A stretch of DNA of 35,100 bases, from positions 1 to 35,100 of the forward strand of contig NZ_JASJOE010000037.1 in NCBI RefSeq assembly GCF_030163755.1, read 5' to 3'. Of the stretch, positions 26,000 through 35,100 are shown piece after piece. Numbering within the stretch: position 1 is the stretch's first letter; each line of letters begins with the position of its first letter. The notes under the pieces were generated by a model. That model was given only the letters and a program-made list of their open reading frames with translations. It ran no database searches and had not been told where the DNA came from. This DNA comes from Roseicyclus amphidinii. Lineage in GTDB: Bacteria; Pseudomonadota; Alphaproteobacteria; Rhodobacterales; Rhodobacteraceae. The position numbers were made by a program, and so were the translations under genes.

Positions 26000-26026
26000 G
26001 GGGGCCGGGCCATGCGCCCGGTCCCC
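26000..26026 (+). other. Hairpin between aapJ and aapQ
   Basis: Bases 26000-26010 and 26016-26026 form an 11-bp stem (one G-T pair) with loop CATGC. No T-run follows. Such structures behind binding-protein genes commonly protect the upstream mRNA or attenuate the permease genes. Confidence 0.6.
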
Positions 26027-26118
26027 GCCTTCGCTCCAGCTTCATCGTCAAGACGTGCCCATCACCTCCCGTCCGGTTCGTCCGGTCGGCAGTAACTTCC
26101 ATTATGTCAGGATTGCGC

Positions 26119-27333
26119 ATGGCCGATATCACCGAACCACCGCGCGAGAGCTTTCGCCTGAGCCAGCTGCTCTACGATGCCCGCTATCGTTCGCTGACCA
26201 TCCAGGTCGTCGCCGCCATCCTGATCATGCTCCTGCTGGTGGAACTGGTCGACAACACCGTCACCAACCTTGCCGCGCTGGGCAAGGATATCGGCTTCGG
26301 CTTCCTCTGGACCACCGCCGGGTATGACATCAACCAGCAGATCATCCCCTTCTCCTCTCAGGACACCCATGCCCGCGCGGCCCTCGTGGGGATGCTCAAC
26401 ACGCTCCTCGTGGCGTTTCTCGGCTGTATCCTCGCCACCGTGATCGGTGTCTTCGCGGGCGTGCTGCGGCTGTCGAAGAACTGGCTCGTCGCCCGCATCA
26501 TGACCGTCTACGTCGAGGCGATGCGGAACACGCCGCTGCTGATCTGGATCTACATCGTCTACGCCGTCATGACCGAGGCGACGCCCCAGCCGCGCGATTT
26601 CCGCGAAGGCGGGTCCGCCTCGATGTATCTGTGGGACAGCGTCGCCATCACCAACCGCGGCGTCTACATTCCCGAACCGCTCTGGGGCGCCGGGTCCGGC
26701 GTCGTCGTGGCTGTGTTCCTCCTGTCGCTTCTCGGCATCTTCGCACTGCGCCGCTACGCCAGGCGTCTGCAGGAAAAGACCGGCCAGCAGCTTCCGGTGC
26801 TGTGGATCTCGCTGGGCCTGTTCTTCGTGCCCGCCATCCTCGCCCATTTCGTCATGGGCCGGCCCATCACGCTCGAGTATCCCGAGCTGGGCGGCTTCAA
26901 CTTCGACGGCGGCATCCAGGTCCGCAACTCCTTCATCGCGCTCTGGCTGGCGCTCTCGCTCTACACCTCGGCCTTCATCGCCGAGATCGTCCGCGCGGGC
27001 ATCCTCGCCGTGTCCAAGGGCCAGACCGAGGCCGCCTTCGCGCTGGGCATCCAGCCCAACCGCACCATGCAGCTGATCATCCTGCCCCAGGCGCTGCGCG
27101 TGATCGTGCCGCCGCTGATCTCGCAGTATCTCAACCTGACCAAGAACTCCTCGCTCGCCATCGCGGTGGGCTACATGGACGTGCGCTCGACGCTAGGGGG
27201 CATCACCATCAACCAGACCGGCCGCGAGCTCGAGGGGATGCTCCTGCTCGGCCTGTTCTACCTCGTGACCAGCCTCGTCATCTCGGCGCTGATGAACGTC
27301 TACAATTCCAGCGTGAAGCTGAAGGAGCGGTGA
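26119..27333 (+). CDS. aapQ: General L-amino acid ABC transporter, permease AapQ
   Basis: AapQ is one of the two inner-membrane permeases. From ATG 26119 (AGGA 6 bases upstream) it has 404 residues beginning MADITEPPRESFRLSQLLYD; ATG 26104 would add five residues but lacks a ribosome-binding site. It has about eight membrane helices, more than the five usual in small polar amino acid permeases, as expected of the Aap subfamily. The EAA loop is EAAFALGIQPNRTMQLIILPQA near residues 305-330. aapM starts one base after the stop codon. Confidence 0.93.
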   Translation: MADITEPPRESFRLSQLLYDARYRSLTIQVVAAILIMLLLVELVDNTVTNLAALGKDIGFGFLWTTAGYDINQQIIPFSSQDTHARAALVGMLNTLLVAFLGCILATVIGVFAGVLRLSKNWLVARIMTVYVEAMRNTPLLIWIYIVYAVMTEATPQPRDFREGGSASMYLWDSVAITNRGVYIPEPLWGAGSGVVVAVFLLSLLGIFALRRYARRLQEKTGQQLPVLWISLGLFFVPAILAHFVMGRPITLEYPELGGFNFDGGIQVRNSFIALWLALSLYTSAFIAEIVRAGILAVSKGQTEAAFALGIQPNRTMQLIILPQALRVIVPPLISQYLNLTKNSSLAIAVGYMDVRSTLGGITINQTGRELEGMLLLGLFYLVTSLVISALMNVYNSSVKLKER

Positions 27334-27334
27334 G

Positions 27335-28831
27335 ATGAGCGAAGCCCACGCCCACAGCGTCGCCTATGTCCGCGACACCATGCTTCCCCAGGCGGCCCCG
27401 CCGCCCGGCGAAACCGGCCCCCTGCGCTGGATGCGCGAGAACCTGTTCTCCTCCATCCCCAACGCGGCCCTGACGCTGCTGTCGATCTATTTCATCTACA
27501 CCATCCTCGCCGCCATCCTGCCCTGGATGCTCGGCGGCATCTGGGACGCGGGCTCGCTCACCGAATGCCGCGCCATCCGCGACGAGCGCGGCCTCGAGAC
27601 GGCGGCCTGCTGGGCCGTCATCAACGAACGCTGGCTGCAGCTCCTGTTCGGCTTCTACCCCATCGACAGCCCGCTGCTCGCCCGGCTCTTCTACGCCGAC
27701 GAGCTGGCCGCCGCCGGCGGCATGGAGGCGGTCTTCGGCGCAGGCTCCAACGCCACCGCCCGGATCGAGTTCGTCGCCCAGATGCGCGCCGACCTCGGCA
27801 ACCTGGTCGTGTTCTTCTTCGGCTACTGGCGCCCGCTCCTGGCGCTGGCCCTGCTGGTCGTCGCCGTCGCGCCGGTGCTCTACTCCAGCCTGCCGCGCAA
27901 GATGCTGGTCTTCTCGCTGGCCTACCCGTTCGTCGCCGTCTTCCTGCTCTGGGGCGGCACGATCTGGGGGCCGATGCTGGTGGCGCTCGGCATCCTCCTG
28001 TCGCTCGGTGTCCTCCGGGTCGTGGCGGGGGAAACCAACGCGCTTCTCGGCATGCTGGCGGGGATTCTCGTCGCGCTGATGATCTTCCTCAACCCGCTCG
28101 CCTTCACCGACCTGGGGCTCTTCCCGCTCCTGCCGCATGTCAAGGCGATGCTCGACAGCGCCCTGCCGCTCGGCCTTCCGGCGATCGACTCCGCCGATTT
28201 CGGCGGCTTCATGCTGGCGATCATCATCGGCACCTCGGGCATCGTGCTGTCGCTGCCGCTGGGCATCCTGCTGGCGCTGGGGCGGCAATCCTCCATGCCG
28301 CTGATCAAATGGGTCTGCGTCTCCTTCATCGAGGTGATCCGCGGCGTGCCGCTGATCGTGTGGCTCTTCACCGCCTCGCTGCTGCTGAACTACTTCCTGC
28401 CCCCCGGCACCGATTTCGACCTGCTTCTGCGGGTGATCATCATGGTGACGCTCTTCGCCTCGGCCTATATCGCCGAGGTGGTGCGCGGCGGCCTCGCCGC
28501 CCTGCCCAAGGGCCAGTATGAAGCCGCCGACAGCCTCGGCCTCGACTACTGGAAGTCGATGCGCCTGATCGTGCTGCCGCAGGCGCTCAAGATCTCGATC
28601 CCCGGCATCGTCAACACCTTCATCGGCCTGTTCAAGGACACCACGCTCGTCGTCTTCATCGGCCTGCGCGATCCGCTCGGCCTCGTGAACGCCATCCGCG
28701 CCACCGGGGAATGGAACGGCATCTACTGGGAACTCTACGTCTTCGTCGGGCTCATGTTCTTCATCTTCTGCTTCTTCATGTCCCGCTATTCCATGTATCT
28801 CGAGCGCAAGCTCGCCACCGACCGCCGCTAG
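27335..28831 (+). CDS. aapM: General L-amino acid ABC transporter, permease AapM
   Basis: AapM pairs with AapQ to form the membrane channel. At 498 residues it is longer than the 384 or so of Rhizobium AapM. The extra length lies between about residues 85 and 280: a soluble segment ([19 protein letters not shown] to [17 protein letters not shown]) and several added hydrophobic helices. The C-terminal core is typical, with the EAA loop [30 protein letters not shown] and [18 protein letters not shown]. The start lies one base past the aapQ stop. Confidence 0.93.
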   Translation: MSEAHAHSVAYVRDTMLPQAAPPPGETGPLRWMRENLFSSIPNAALTLLSIYFIYTILAAILPWMLGGIWDAGSLTECRAIRDERGLETAACWAVINERWLQLLFGFYPIDSPLLARLFYADELAAAGGMEAVFGAGSNATARIEFVAQMRADLGNLVVFFFGYWRPLLALALLVVAVAPVLYSSLPRKMLVFSLAYPFVAVFLLWGGTIWGPMLVALGILLSLGVLRVVAGETNALLGMLAGILVALMIFLNPLAFTDLGLFPLLPHVKAMLDSALPLGLPAIDSADFGGFMLAIIIGTSGIVLSLPLGILLALGRQSSMPLIKWVCVSFIEVIRGVPLIVWLFTASLLLNYFLPPGTDFDLLLRVIIMVTLFASAYIAEVVRGGLAALPKGQYEAADSLGLDYWKSMRLIVLPQALKISIPGIVNTFIGLFKDTTLVVFIGLRDPLGLVNAIRATGEWNGIYWELYVFVGLMFFIFCFFMSRYSMYLERKLATDRR

Positions 28832-28842
28832 GGAGACCCGTC

Positions 28843-29646
<804 letters not shown>

Positions 29647-29667
29647 CCTGGGCCAAGGGGCCAAAAC

Positions 29668-29731
29668 GGTCTTGCAAGACCCTCACCACGGCCTTGCAAG
29701 GCCGTGTGCAAGACCCTTGCAAGGGTCTTGC
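29668..29731 (+). repeat. Three nested-core palindromes between aapP and the sixA-like gene
   Basis: Three perfect palindromes follow each other, all centred on CTTGCAAG: 14 bp at 29668-29681 (GGTCTTGCAAGACC), 20 bp at 29687-29706 (arms CACGGCCTTG), and 24 bp at 29708-29731 (arms GCAAGACCCTTG). The first and third share GGTCTTGC and GCAAGACC, so they can also pair with each other around the second. They lie between convergent genes. No T-runs flank them, so ordinary termination is not indicated. Confidence 0.85.
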
Positions 29732-29742
29732 CCGCGCCCGGC

Positions 29743-30243
29743 TCACAGCTCGCGCGGAACCACGAACTCCAGCACCCGGCCCGACCACCAGTCGACCGTC
29801 GCCCAATCCTCGCCCGGAAACTCGGCCACCAGCGTGGCGCAGGTCGGGTAATCGATGAAGCGCGGATGCGGGGCCGGGTCTTCGACGATCCGGTGCGCGA
29901 ACTCCCCGATGCCGGGATTGTGCCCGATCACCATCACGACCGGGGCGGTCGCCCCGCGCAGCTGGCGCAGGATCACGCCCGCCTCGGCATGGTAAAGCGC
30001 AGGCACCGCCGTCATCGGCACCGCGCCGCCCAGCTCGGGCGAAAGCCGCTCCCAGGTCTCCTGCGTCCGCCGCGCGGACGAAACCAGCGCCTGTCCCGGC
30101 AGATAGCCCTTCGCTTTCAGCCAGGCCCCGATCTTCGGCGCGTCGGCTTGCCCGCGCGCGTTCAGGGGGCGGTCATGATCGCTCAGAAGCGGATCGTCCC
30201 AGCCCGATTTGGCGTGGCGGGTCAGGATCAGGGTCAGCGTCAT
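29743..30243 (-). CDS. SixA-like histidine phosphatase
   Basis: The 166-residue product belongs to the histidine phosphatase superfamily: RHAKSGW at residues 9-15 carries the phospho-accepting H10, SSARRTQETW carries a phosphate-pocket Arg, and VMVIGHNPGI carries the second His. The SixA type is known for removing phosphate from histidine residues of phosphotransfer proteins; the target here is unknown. It overlaps the upstream ferredoxin-like gene by 4 bases (ATGA), so the two are probably made together. Confidence 0.88.
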   Translation of the reverse strand: MTLTLILTRHAKSGWDDPLLSDHDRPLNARGQADAPKIGAWLKAKGYLPGQALVSSARRTQETWERLSPELGGAVPMTAVPALYHAEAGVILRQLRGATAPVVMVIGHNPGIGEFAHRIVEDPAPHPRFIDYPTCATLVAEFPGEDWATVDWWSGRVLEFVVPREL

Positions 30244-30890
30244 GGGTGAAAGCTCCGCATGTGAAACGCCGACTGCGCGGGGCGGCGGCCGTATGTCTCG
30301 CTGACCGGGCAGGCCCGCCGCACGCGGCAGCCCCGATCCAGGCAGTCCCGCCCCTCCTCGGTGTCGAGAAAGGCATGGCAGGCTGCCACGTCATAGCCTG
30401 TCCCATCCAGCGCGCCAACCGGGCAGGCCGTCTCGCAGGGCCGCGCGCAGCCGTCGCAGGGGGCGGGCGGGGCAGGGGGCAGGTCGAGCTGCTCGCGCAG
30501 CGCCAGCGCGCCCCGGTAGGACACCATCAACCCCGCCCGGTCATGCACCAGCAGCGTGACGGGGCTGACATGGGCGCGGCCCGTCCTCTGCGCCCAGCCG
30601 ATGAAGGGCCGCCAGGGCGGGCCGCCGAAGGGGAAGAGCGCCTTGGCCCCGAGCGCGCAGGCGAGATGCCCGATCACCCGCCGCGACCAGCGGTCGAGCG
30701 GGTCGGGTTTGCCGTCGGTGAACTCGGGTTCGGCGGTGACATGCGCCCAGAACCCCGGCTCGCGCGGGCCGAGCATCAGGAGCGTCCGGCACCCCTCGGG
30801 CGCGCCGTCATCGGGGCCGGGGTGGAAGCCGCCCGCGACCTCGAGCTGGTGGGCGGCAAGCCGCGCGTCGATTTCGGCCAGCCCGGTCAT
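30240..30890 (-). CDS. Ferredoxin-like 4Fe-4S protein (QueG-like C-terminus)
   Basis: The 216-residue product (ATG at 30890; an in-frame GTG at 30932 is possible) has a globular N-terminal part and cysteine clusters at the end. The first is CDGCARPCETACP, with spacing C-x2-C-x3-C-x3-CP, one residue longer than the standard C-x2-C-x2-C-x3-CP. The second region has CHAF and CLDRGCRVRRACP. Order and context resemble the iron-sulfur part of epoxyqueuosine reductase relatives, but it is too short to be QueG. It ends in QSAFHMRSFHP. Two clusters are plausible; the redox partner and substrate are unknown. Confidence 0.7.
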   Translation of the reverse strand: MTGLAEIDARLAAHQLEVAGGFHPGPDDGAPEGCRTLLMLGPREPGFWAHVTAEPEFTDGKPDPLDRWSRRVIGHLACALGAKALFPFGGPPWRPFIGWAQRTGRAHVSPVTLLVHDRAGLMVSYRGALALREQLDLPPAPPAPCDGCARPCETACPVGALDGTGYDVAACHAFLDTEEGRDCLDRGCRVRRACPVSETYGRRPAQSAFHMRSFHP

Positions 30891-30948
30891 CGGCGGGCAC
30901 GCGTATGCACGGGGTGTGTACGCGCTGTGCACGGGCTGTGCATCGCCC

Positions 30949-31809
30949 TCAGGCCCGGATCATCGAGCCGGCCCCATGCTCGGTGAAGAGTTCCAGCAGC
31001 ACCGCGTTCGACACCCGCCCGTCCACGATGGTGCAGGCGCGCACGCCGTTGCGGACGGCCTGAACCGCGGTCTCGGTCTTGGGGATCATGCCGCCCGAGA
31101 TGATGCCCTCGCGCGTCATCTCCTCGACCTCGTCGGCCTTCAGCTCGGTCACCAGCTCGCCTGCCGCGTTCTTCACGCCGGCTACATTCGTGAGCAATAA
31201 CAAGCGGTCAGCCTTGAGCGCCGCGGCGATGGCACCGGCGGCGGTGTCGCCGTTGACGTTGAAGGTCTCGCCGTTCCGGCCCATGCCCAGCGGCGCGATA
31301 ACGGGGATCATGTCATCCCCGAAGAGGTTCTTCAGAACCTCGGTGTTCACTTCCACGGGCTCGCCCACGAAGCCGAATTTCGGGTCCGCGGCCTCGCAGA
31401 CCATCAATTCCGCATCCTTCCCGGACAAGCCCACCGCCTTGCCCCCCTGCGCATTGATCGCCTGCACGATCCGCTTGTTCACAAGCCCCGACAGAACCAT
31501 CTCCACGACCTCGACCGTGGCCGCGTCGGTGACGCGTTTGCCGTCGATGAACTCGGATTTTATCCCAAGCTTATCAAGCAGATCGTTGATCATCGGCCCG
31601 CCGCCATGGACCACGACCGGGTTCACGCCGACCTGCCTTAGCAGCACGATGTCGCGGGCGAAACTGTCCATCGCCTCGTCGTCGCCCATGGCGTTCCCGC
31701 CGAACTTGACGACCACGATGGCGTCGTTGAACCGTTGCAGATAAGGCAGCGCCTCGCTCAGGGTGCGGGCGGTGGCGATATAGTCGCGGGTCATGTCACG
31801 TTTCTTCAT
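30949..31809 (-). CDS. argB: Acetylglutamate kinase
   Basis: ArgB phosphorylates N-acetylglutamate, the second step of arginine synthesis. The 286-residue product has [12 protein letters not shown] (K35 binds phosphate), [30 protein letters not shown] and the C-terminal [19 protein letters not shown] roughly 30-residue N-terminal helix precedes the first strand, the feature of arginine-inhibited hexameric enzymes; feedback inhibition is therefore inferred. ATG 31809 is used, with GAGG upstream; ATG 31794 also fits. It follows engB after 96 bases. Confidence 0.96.
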   Translation of the reverse strand: MKKRDMTRDYIATARTLSEALPYLQRFNDAIVVVKFGGNAMGDDEAMDSFARDIVLLRQVGVNPVVVHGGGPMINDLLDKLGIKSEFIDGKRVTDAATVEVVEMVLSGLVNKRIVQAINAQGGKAVGLSGKDAELMVCEAADPKFGFVGEPVEVNTEVLKNLFGDDMIPVIAPLGMGRNGETFNVNGDTAAGAIAAALKADRLLLLTNVAGVKNAAGELVTELKADEVEEMTREGIISGGMIPKTETAVQAVRNGVRACTIVDGRVSNAVLLELFTEHGAGSMIRA

Positions 31810-31905
31810 CTCGGGGCCTCTGGCGCGCGTAGCGCCTCAATAGGCGAGCCGCGCGCGGCTGTGAAGCTTGGGCTTGCGTATTTGGGGAAAGATGAAGGCG
31901 CAGGC

Positions 31906-32559
31906 TCAGCCGATGCCCGCGATCGCAGCCCGAAGGGTGGCGATGCCGTCGCCCTTTTCCGAGGAGGTGAGGATCAGCTCGGGATAGGCCGCCGGGTGGG
32001 TCGCCAACACCTTGCGCGTGCGCTCGAGCGCCGCGTCGCGGTCCTTGTCCCTGACCTTGTCGGCCTTGGTCAGCACCACCTGAAAGGGCACCGCCGAGGT
32101 GTCGAGCAGGCTCATGATCTCTTCGTCCACCTGCTTGGCGCCGTGCCGCGCGTCGATCAGCACGAAGGCCCGGCGCAGCGTGGCGCGGCCCGAGAGATAG
32201 GCCTTGAGCAGCGCCTGCCATTTCTTCACCACCGCGACCGGCGCCTCGGCATAGCCATAGCCGGGAAGATCGACGAGGTAGCGGCTTTCGCCGAGGGTGA
32301 AATAGTTGATCTCCTGCGTCCGGCCCGGCGTGTTCGAGGCGCGGGCCAGTGCCTTGCGGCCTGTCAAGGCGTTGATCAACGTGGATTTTCCGACGTTGGA
32401 ACGTCCTGCGAAACAGACCTCGGGGCGGTCGGCGGGGGGCAGGCCGTCCATGGCGACGACGCCCTTGAGAAACTCGGCACCGCCGGCGAAGAGCTTGCGC
32501 GCAGCCTCGACCGTCAGGGCGTCGGGCTCCTCGGCGAGGGGGAAGGGCAGGGCGGTCAT
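31906..32559 (-). CDS. engB: Ribosome biogenesis GTP-binding protein EngB (YihA/YsxC)
   Basis: EngB is an essential GTPase in assembly of the 50S subunit. The 217-residue product has G1 GRSNVGKST (residues 52-60), the G2 Thr in SNTPGRTQEINYF, G3 LVDLPGYGYA, G4 LTKADKV and G5 SSEKGDG, all in the usual order. The start at 32559 is set by the ATGA overlap with the MOSC gene. Confidence 0.96.
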   Translation of the reverse strand: MTALPFPLAEEPDALTVEAARKLFAGGAEFLKGVVAMDGLPPADRPEVCFAGRSNVGKSTLINALTGRKALARASNTPGRTQEINYFTLGESRYLVDLPGYGYAEAPVAVVKKWQALLKAYLSGRATLRRAFVLIDARHGAKQVDEEIMSLLDTSAVPFQVVLTKADKVRDKDRDAALERTRKVLATHPAAYPELILTSSEKGDGIATLRAAIAGIG

Positions 32560-33299
32560 GTGCAGGTCACCTCGTCGCCTGTGGCCACGCGGCCTGCGCG
32601 GCGAACCATCGTGTAGACGCCGAAATCGGTATGGCCCAGGGCCTCCTCGAGCGCGGCAAGGGTGGCCGCGTCGCGGCGGCCGGTGTCGGGGTTGGCCTCG
32701 GTCGCGCGGCAGCGGGTGATGGGTTCGATCACGTCCAGTTCGGCCGCGCCGATCCGCAGGCGCTTGCCGACCAGGTCGACTTCTTCCCAGGGCGCGAGCC
32801 CGTCGAGCCAGAGATTGCCGCGAAAGCGGCGGGGGTCGAGATCGCGGCCCAGCTTCTGCCCGAGAGCCCGCAGCGAGGCGAGGTTCAGCACCGAGACCGA
32901 GGCGAAATTGGCGTCCGACATGCCCATCTCGGGCGCGCGGACCAGCGCGGCGGGCGGTCGGCGGTCGGCCGGGTAGATCGGGCGGAGCCAGTCGAACAGC
33001 GCCTTTGCCGCGCCTTCGGCGCCGGGGGTGAGCGCTAGATCGGGACGGTCGGGGTGCGACAGGTGGATGATGTCCTCGGCGATTCGCGCCCGCACGGCCA
33101 TGAGCGAGGGACCCTTGGCCCCGCGCAGGAAGTTGCGGCAGGGTCGCCATCCCTCGCCTGCTTCGCCCCCTTCCTCGAGCACGGCCCATGCACGATCGAG
33201 CGGCAGCGGACGGTCGACCTGCAACCCGACATGGCCCAGAGCCTCGGCGCCGATGCCCTTGATCGGGTGGCGCCAGATCTGGGCCAGGGTCCAGGTCAT
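32556..33299 (-). CDS. MOSC domain-containing protein (mARC/YcbX-like)
   Basis: MOSC proteins bind molybdenum cofactor or handle its sulfur. The 247-residue product has an N-terminal beta-barrel part beginning LAQIWRHPIKGIGAE and containing WRPCRNFLRG. The MOSC core has RRFRGNLWLDGL, WEEVDLVGKRLRIG and the conserved-Cys stretch ITRCRATEANPDTG. This is the arrangement of mARC-type N-hydroxylated compound reductases, which is the likely but unproven activity. It overlaps yidC and engB by 4 bases each. Confidence 0.87.
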   Translation of the reverse strand: MTWTLAQIWRHPIKGIGAEALGHVGLQVDRPLPLDRAWAVLEEGGEAGEGWRPCRNFLRGAKGPSLMAVRARIAEDIIHLSHPDRPDLALTPGAEGAAKALFDWLRPIYPADRRPPAALVRAPEMGMSDANFASVSVLNLASLRALGQKLGRDLDPRRFRGNLWLDGLAPWEEVDLVGKRLRIGAAELDVIEPITRCRATEANPDTGRRDAATLAALEEALGHTDFGVYTMVRRAGRVATGDEVTCT

Positions 33300-35100
33300 T
33301 TGCCCTCGGGCTTCTTCCGCGTGAAGCTTGACTTGATGTTGCCGAACAGGTCCGGCGTGTAGCCGTGCCGCTTCATGATGATGTATTGCTGCGCGAAGGT
33401 GATCGTGTTGTTGGCGATCCAGTAGACCAGCAAGCCGCTGGCGAAACCGCCGAGCATGAACATGAACACCCAGGGCAGCCAGGCGAAGATCGCCGCCTGT
33501 GTCGGGTCGGTCGGCTGCGGGTTCAGCTTTTGCTGCAGCCACATCGAGATGCCCAGCAGGATCGGCAGCACACCGATGAAGATCAGCGCCAGAAGGCTGG
33601 TCGGCTCGGGGGCGGCCCAGGGCAACAGGCCGAACAGGTTGTAGATCGACGAGGGGTCCGGCATCGACAGGTCGTTGAGCCAGCCGAAGAACGGCGCGTG
33701 GCGCAGCTCCAGCGTGACGAAGATCACCTTGTAGAGCGAGAAGAAGATCGGGATCTGCAACAGGATCGGCAGGCAGCCCGAGGCCGGGTTCACCTTTTCC
33801 CGCTTGTAGAGCTCCATCATCTCTTGCTGCATCTTTTGGCGATCGTCGCCGACGCGCTCCTTGATCTTCTCCATCTGCGGCTGCAATTCGCGCATCCGCG
33901 CCATCGAGGCGTAGGATTTGTAGGCCAGCGGGAAGAGCGCGGCCTTGATGATCAGGGTCAGCGCGATGATGGCGAGACCCATGTTGCCGATCAGCACGTT
34001 GAGATTGTGCAGCAGCCAGAAGATCGGCTTGGTCAGGAAGTAGAACCAGCCCCAGTCGATCGAGTCGAGGAAGCGGGCGATGCCGCCCTCGTTCTGGTAA
34101 TTTCGGATGGTTTCCCATTCCTTCGCACCGGCGAAAAGCTGGGTGGTGACATCGACGCGCTGGCCGGCCTCGACCGTCATGACGGGCATGCGGGCCTCGG
34201 TCTGGTAGATGTCGGCGGCAGCGACGTATTTCGTGACGCTGGTGAAGGGTTGGTCGGCGCCGGGGATGAGGGTGGTCATCCAGTATTTGTCGGTGAAGCC
34301 GATCCAGCCGTCGGCCTGAACCTCGACGATCTCGGCGGCGGCGGCTTCGCGCGGCACGACATCGAGGTCGGGCAAGTCGTCATAGGCGATCTCGTCCAGC
34401 TGGCCGTCGGATTTGCGGACGACGCCTTCGTGCAGGATGAAGAAATTCTGCAGGTCGCCGGGCAGGCCGTGGCGGGCGACGATGCCGTAAGGGGCAAGGC
34501 GCGCGGCGCCCGCGCCGGTGTTCTCGACCGACTGGGTGACCGAGAACATGAAGTTCTCGTCGATGGCGATGGTCCGGCGGAAGACGAGGCCCGCGCCATT
34601 GTCCCACACCAGCGTGACGGGGCTGTCGGGCGCAAGGGTCTCGCCGCTTTCGACCGACCAGAGGGTGTTGGCGCCCGGCACCTGGTCAAAGCCGAGGTCG
34701 CCGCCGGGGGCCCAGCCGTAGAGCGCGTAATAGGGCTCTTCGCCGCCGACCGGCGCGAGCAGGCGCACGATGGGCGATCCCTCGGCCAGCGTCTCGCGGT
34801 ACTGGCGCAGCGACAGGTCGTCGATGCGACCGCCGACGAGCGAGATCGAGCCTTCGAGCTCGGGCGTTTCGATGGGCAGACGCGCGGCTTCGGACAGGGC
34901 GACGGCGGTCGCTTCCTCGGGGTCGAGGGCTGCGGCCGCGTCGGCATCGGCCGCCGGGGGCGGCAGCGCCATGTCGGTGCCGGTGGCGGTGTCGCCGGTC
35001 TCGACGATGGCGACCGCGTTGGGGTCGGTCTGCGGTTCGGGTGGCGGGAAGAGGACGAACCACACGAGGATGACCACGAAGCTGAGCGCCGTGGCGAGGA
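33296..35100 (-). CDS. yidC: Membrane protein insertase YidC (5' end outside window)
   Basis: YidC inserts proteins into the inner membrane alone or with SecYEG. About 601 residues are visible, lacking only the first few. The reading frame is open to the window edge, where LATALSFVVILVWFVLFPP is the first membrane helix, so an ATG at 35077 is not the true start. A large periplasmic domain follows, then the conserved core with GWFYFLTKPIFWLLHNL, IIKAALFPLAYKSYASMARM, KVNPASGCLPILLQIPIFFSLY and the last helices. The basic tail KSSFTRKKPEGK may contact ribosomes. The stop overlaps the MOSC start. Confidence 0.97.
   Translation of the reverse strand, partial: LATALSFVVILVWFVLFPPPEPQTDPNAVAIVETGDTATGTDMALPPPAADADAAAALDPEEATAVALSEAARLPIETPELEGSISLVGGRIDDLSLRQYRETLAEGSPIVRLLAPVGGEEPYYALYGWAPGGDLGFDQVPGANTLWSVESGETLAPDSPVTLVWDNGAGLVFRRTIAIDENFMFSVTQSVENTGAGAARLAPYGIVARHGLPGDLQNFFILHEGVVRKSDGQLDEIAYDDLPDLDVVPREAAAAEIVEVQADGWIGFTDKYWMTTLIPGADQPFTSVTKYVAAADIYQTEARMPVMTVEAGQRVDVTTQLFAGAKEWETIRNYQNEGGIARFLDSIDWGWFYFLTKPIFWLLHNLNVLIGNMGLAIIALTLIIKAALFPLAYKSYASMARMRELQPQMEKIKERVGDDRQKMQQEMMELYKREKVNPASGCLPILLQIPIFFSLYKVIFVTLELRHAPFFGWLNDLSMPDPSSIYNLFGLLPWAAPEPTSLLALIFIGVLPILLGISMWLQQKLNPQPTDPTQAAIFAWLPWVFMFMLGGFASGLLVYWIANNTITFAQQYIIMKRHGYTPDLFGNIKSSFTRKKPEGK

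Noticed and set aside
29668-29731. CRISPR array
   Set aside because: The units are palindromes of different length with 1-5 base gaps, with no equal spacers and no cas genes.
35075-35077. ATG at 35077 as the start of yidC
   Set aside because: The first membrane helix would be cut in half, and the frame continues with LATALSF to the window edge, matching the normal YidC N-terminus.

Overview
The window is a GC-rich (roughly 65 percent by eye) piece of an alphaproteobacterial chromosome, most likely from the Rhodobacteraceae/Roseobacter group. The signs are the ribosomal gene order with a short adenylate kinase between secY and rpsM, no rpsD in the rpoA operon, an AapJQMP-type amino acid transporter, an adjacent luxR-luxI pair, and the yidC-MOSC-engB-argB string. 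Genus cannot be told from sequence alone.

Region by region: 1-5414 holds the end of tuf and the S10 operon (rpsJ, rplC, rplD, rplW, rplB, rpsS, rplV, rpsC, rplP), with an intrinsic terminator after rplW and a stronger one after rplP. 5415-8182 is a non-ribosomal cassette between rplP and rpmC: a small P-loop kinase-like gene, a reverse-strand secreted lysozyme-like gene, a TIGR02466-like 2OG-Fe(II) oxygenase and a brnT/brnA toxin-antitoxin pair. 8183-12552 continues with rpmC to rpmD, with a REP-like palindromic insertion between rplR and rpsE. 12760-13479 encodes a membrane-anchored cyclic-nucleotide-binding-like protein placed before rplO. 13579-18801 is rplO, secY, adk, rpsM, rpsK, rpoA, rplQ.

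18802-20447 holds a quorum-sensing locus (luxR, luxI) and a 58-codon reading frame divergent from luxR. 20489-24729 holds rarA, then crcB, an RluC-type pseudouridine synthase, a HAD phosphatase and an ATP12 family F1-ATPase assembly chaperone, the last four joined by 4-base ATGA overlaps. 24964-29646 is the general L-amino acid ABC transporter operon aapJQMP. On the reverse strand follow a SixA-like phosphatase, a ferredoxin-like protein, argB, engB, a MOSC protein and the truncated yidC.

The genes serve mainly growth functions: ribosome, RNA polymerase alpha subunit, Sec/YidC membrane insertion, ribosome-assembly GTPase, ATP-synthase assembly. The unusual parts are the genes and repeats inserted in the ribosomal cluster, the quorum-sensing locus directly behind rplQ, and two dense palindrome clusters (21806-21904 and 29668-29731). 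No rRNA, tRNA, CRISPR array, insertion sequence or prophage was seen. All promoter and structure calls are by eye.
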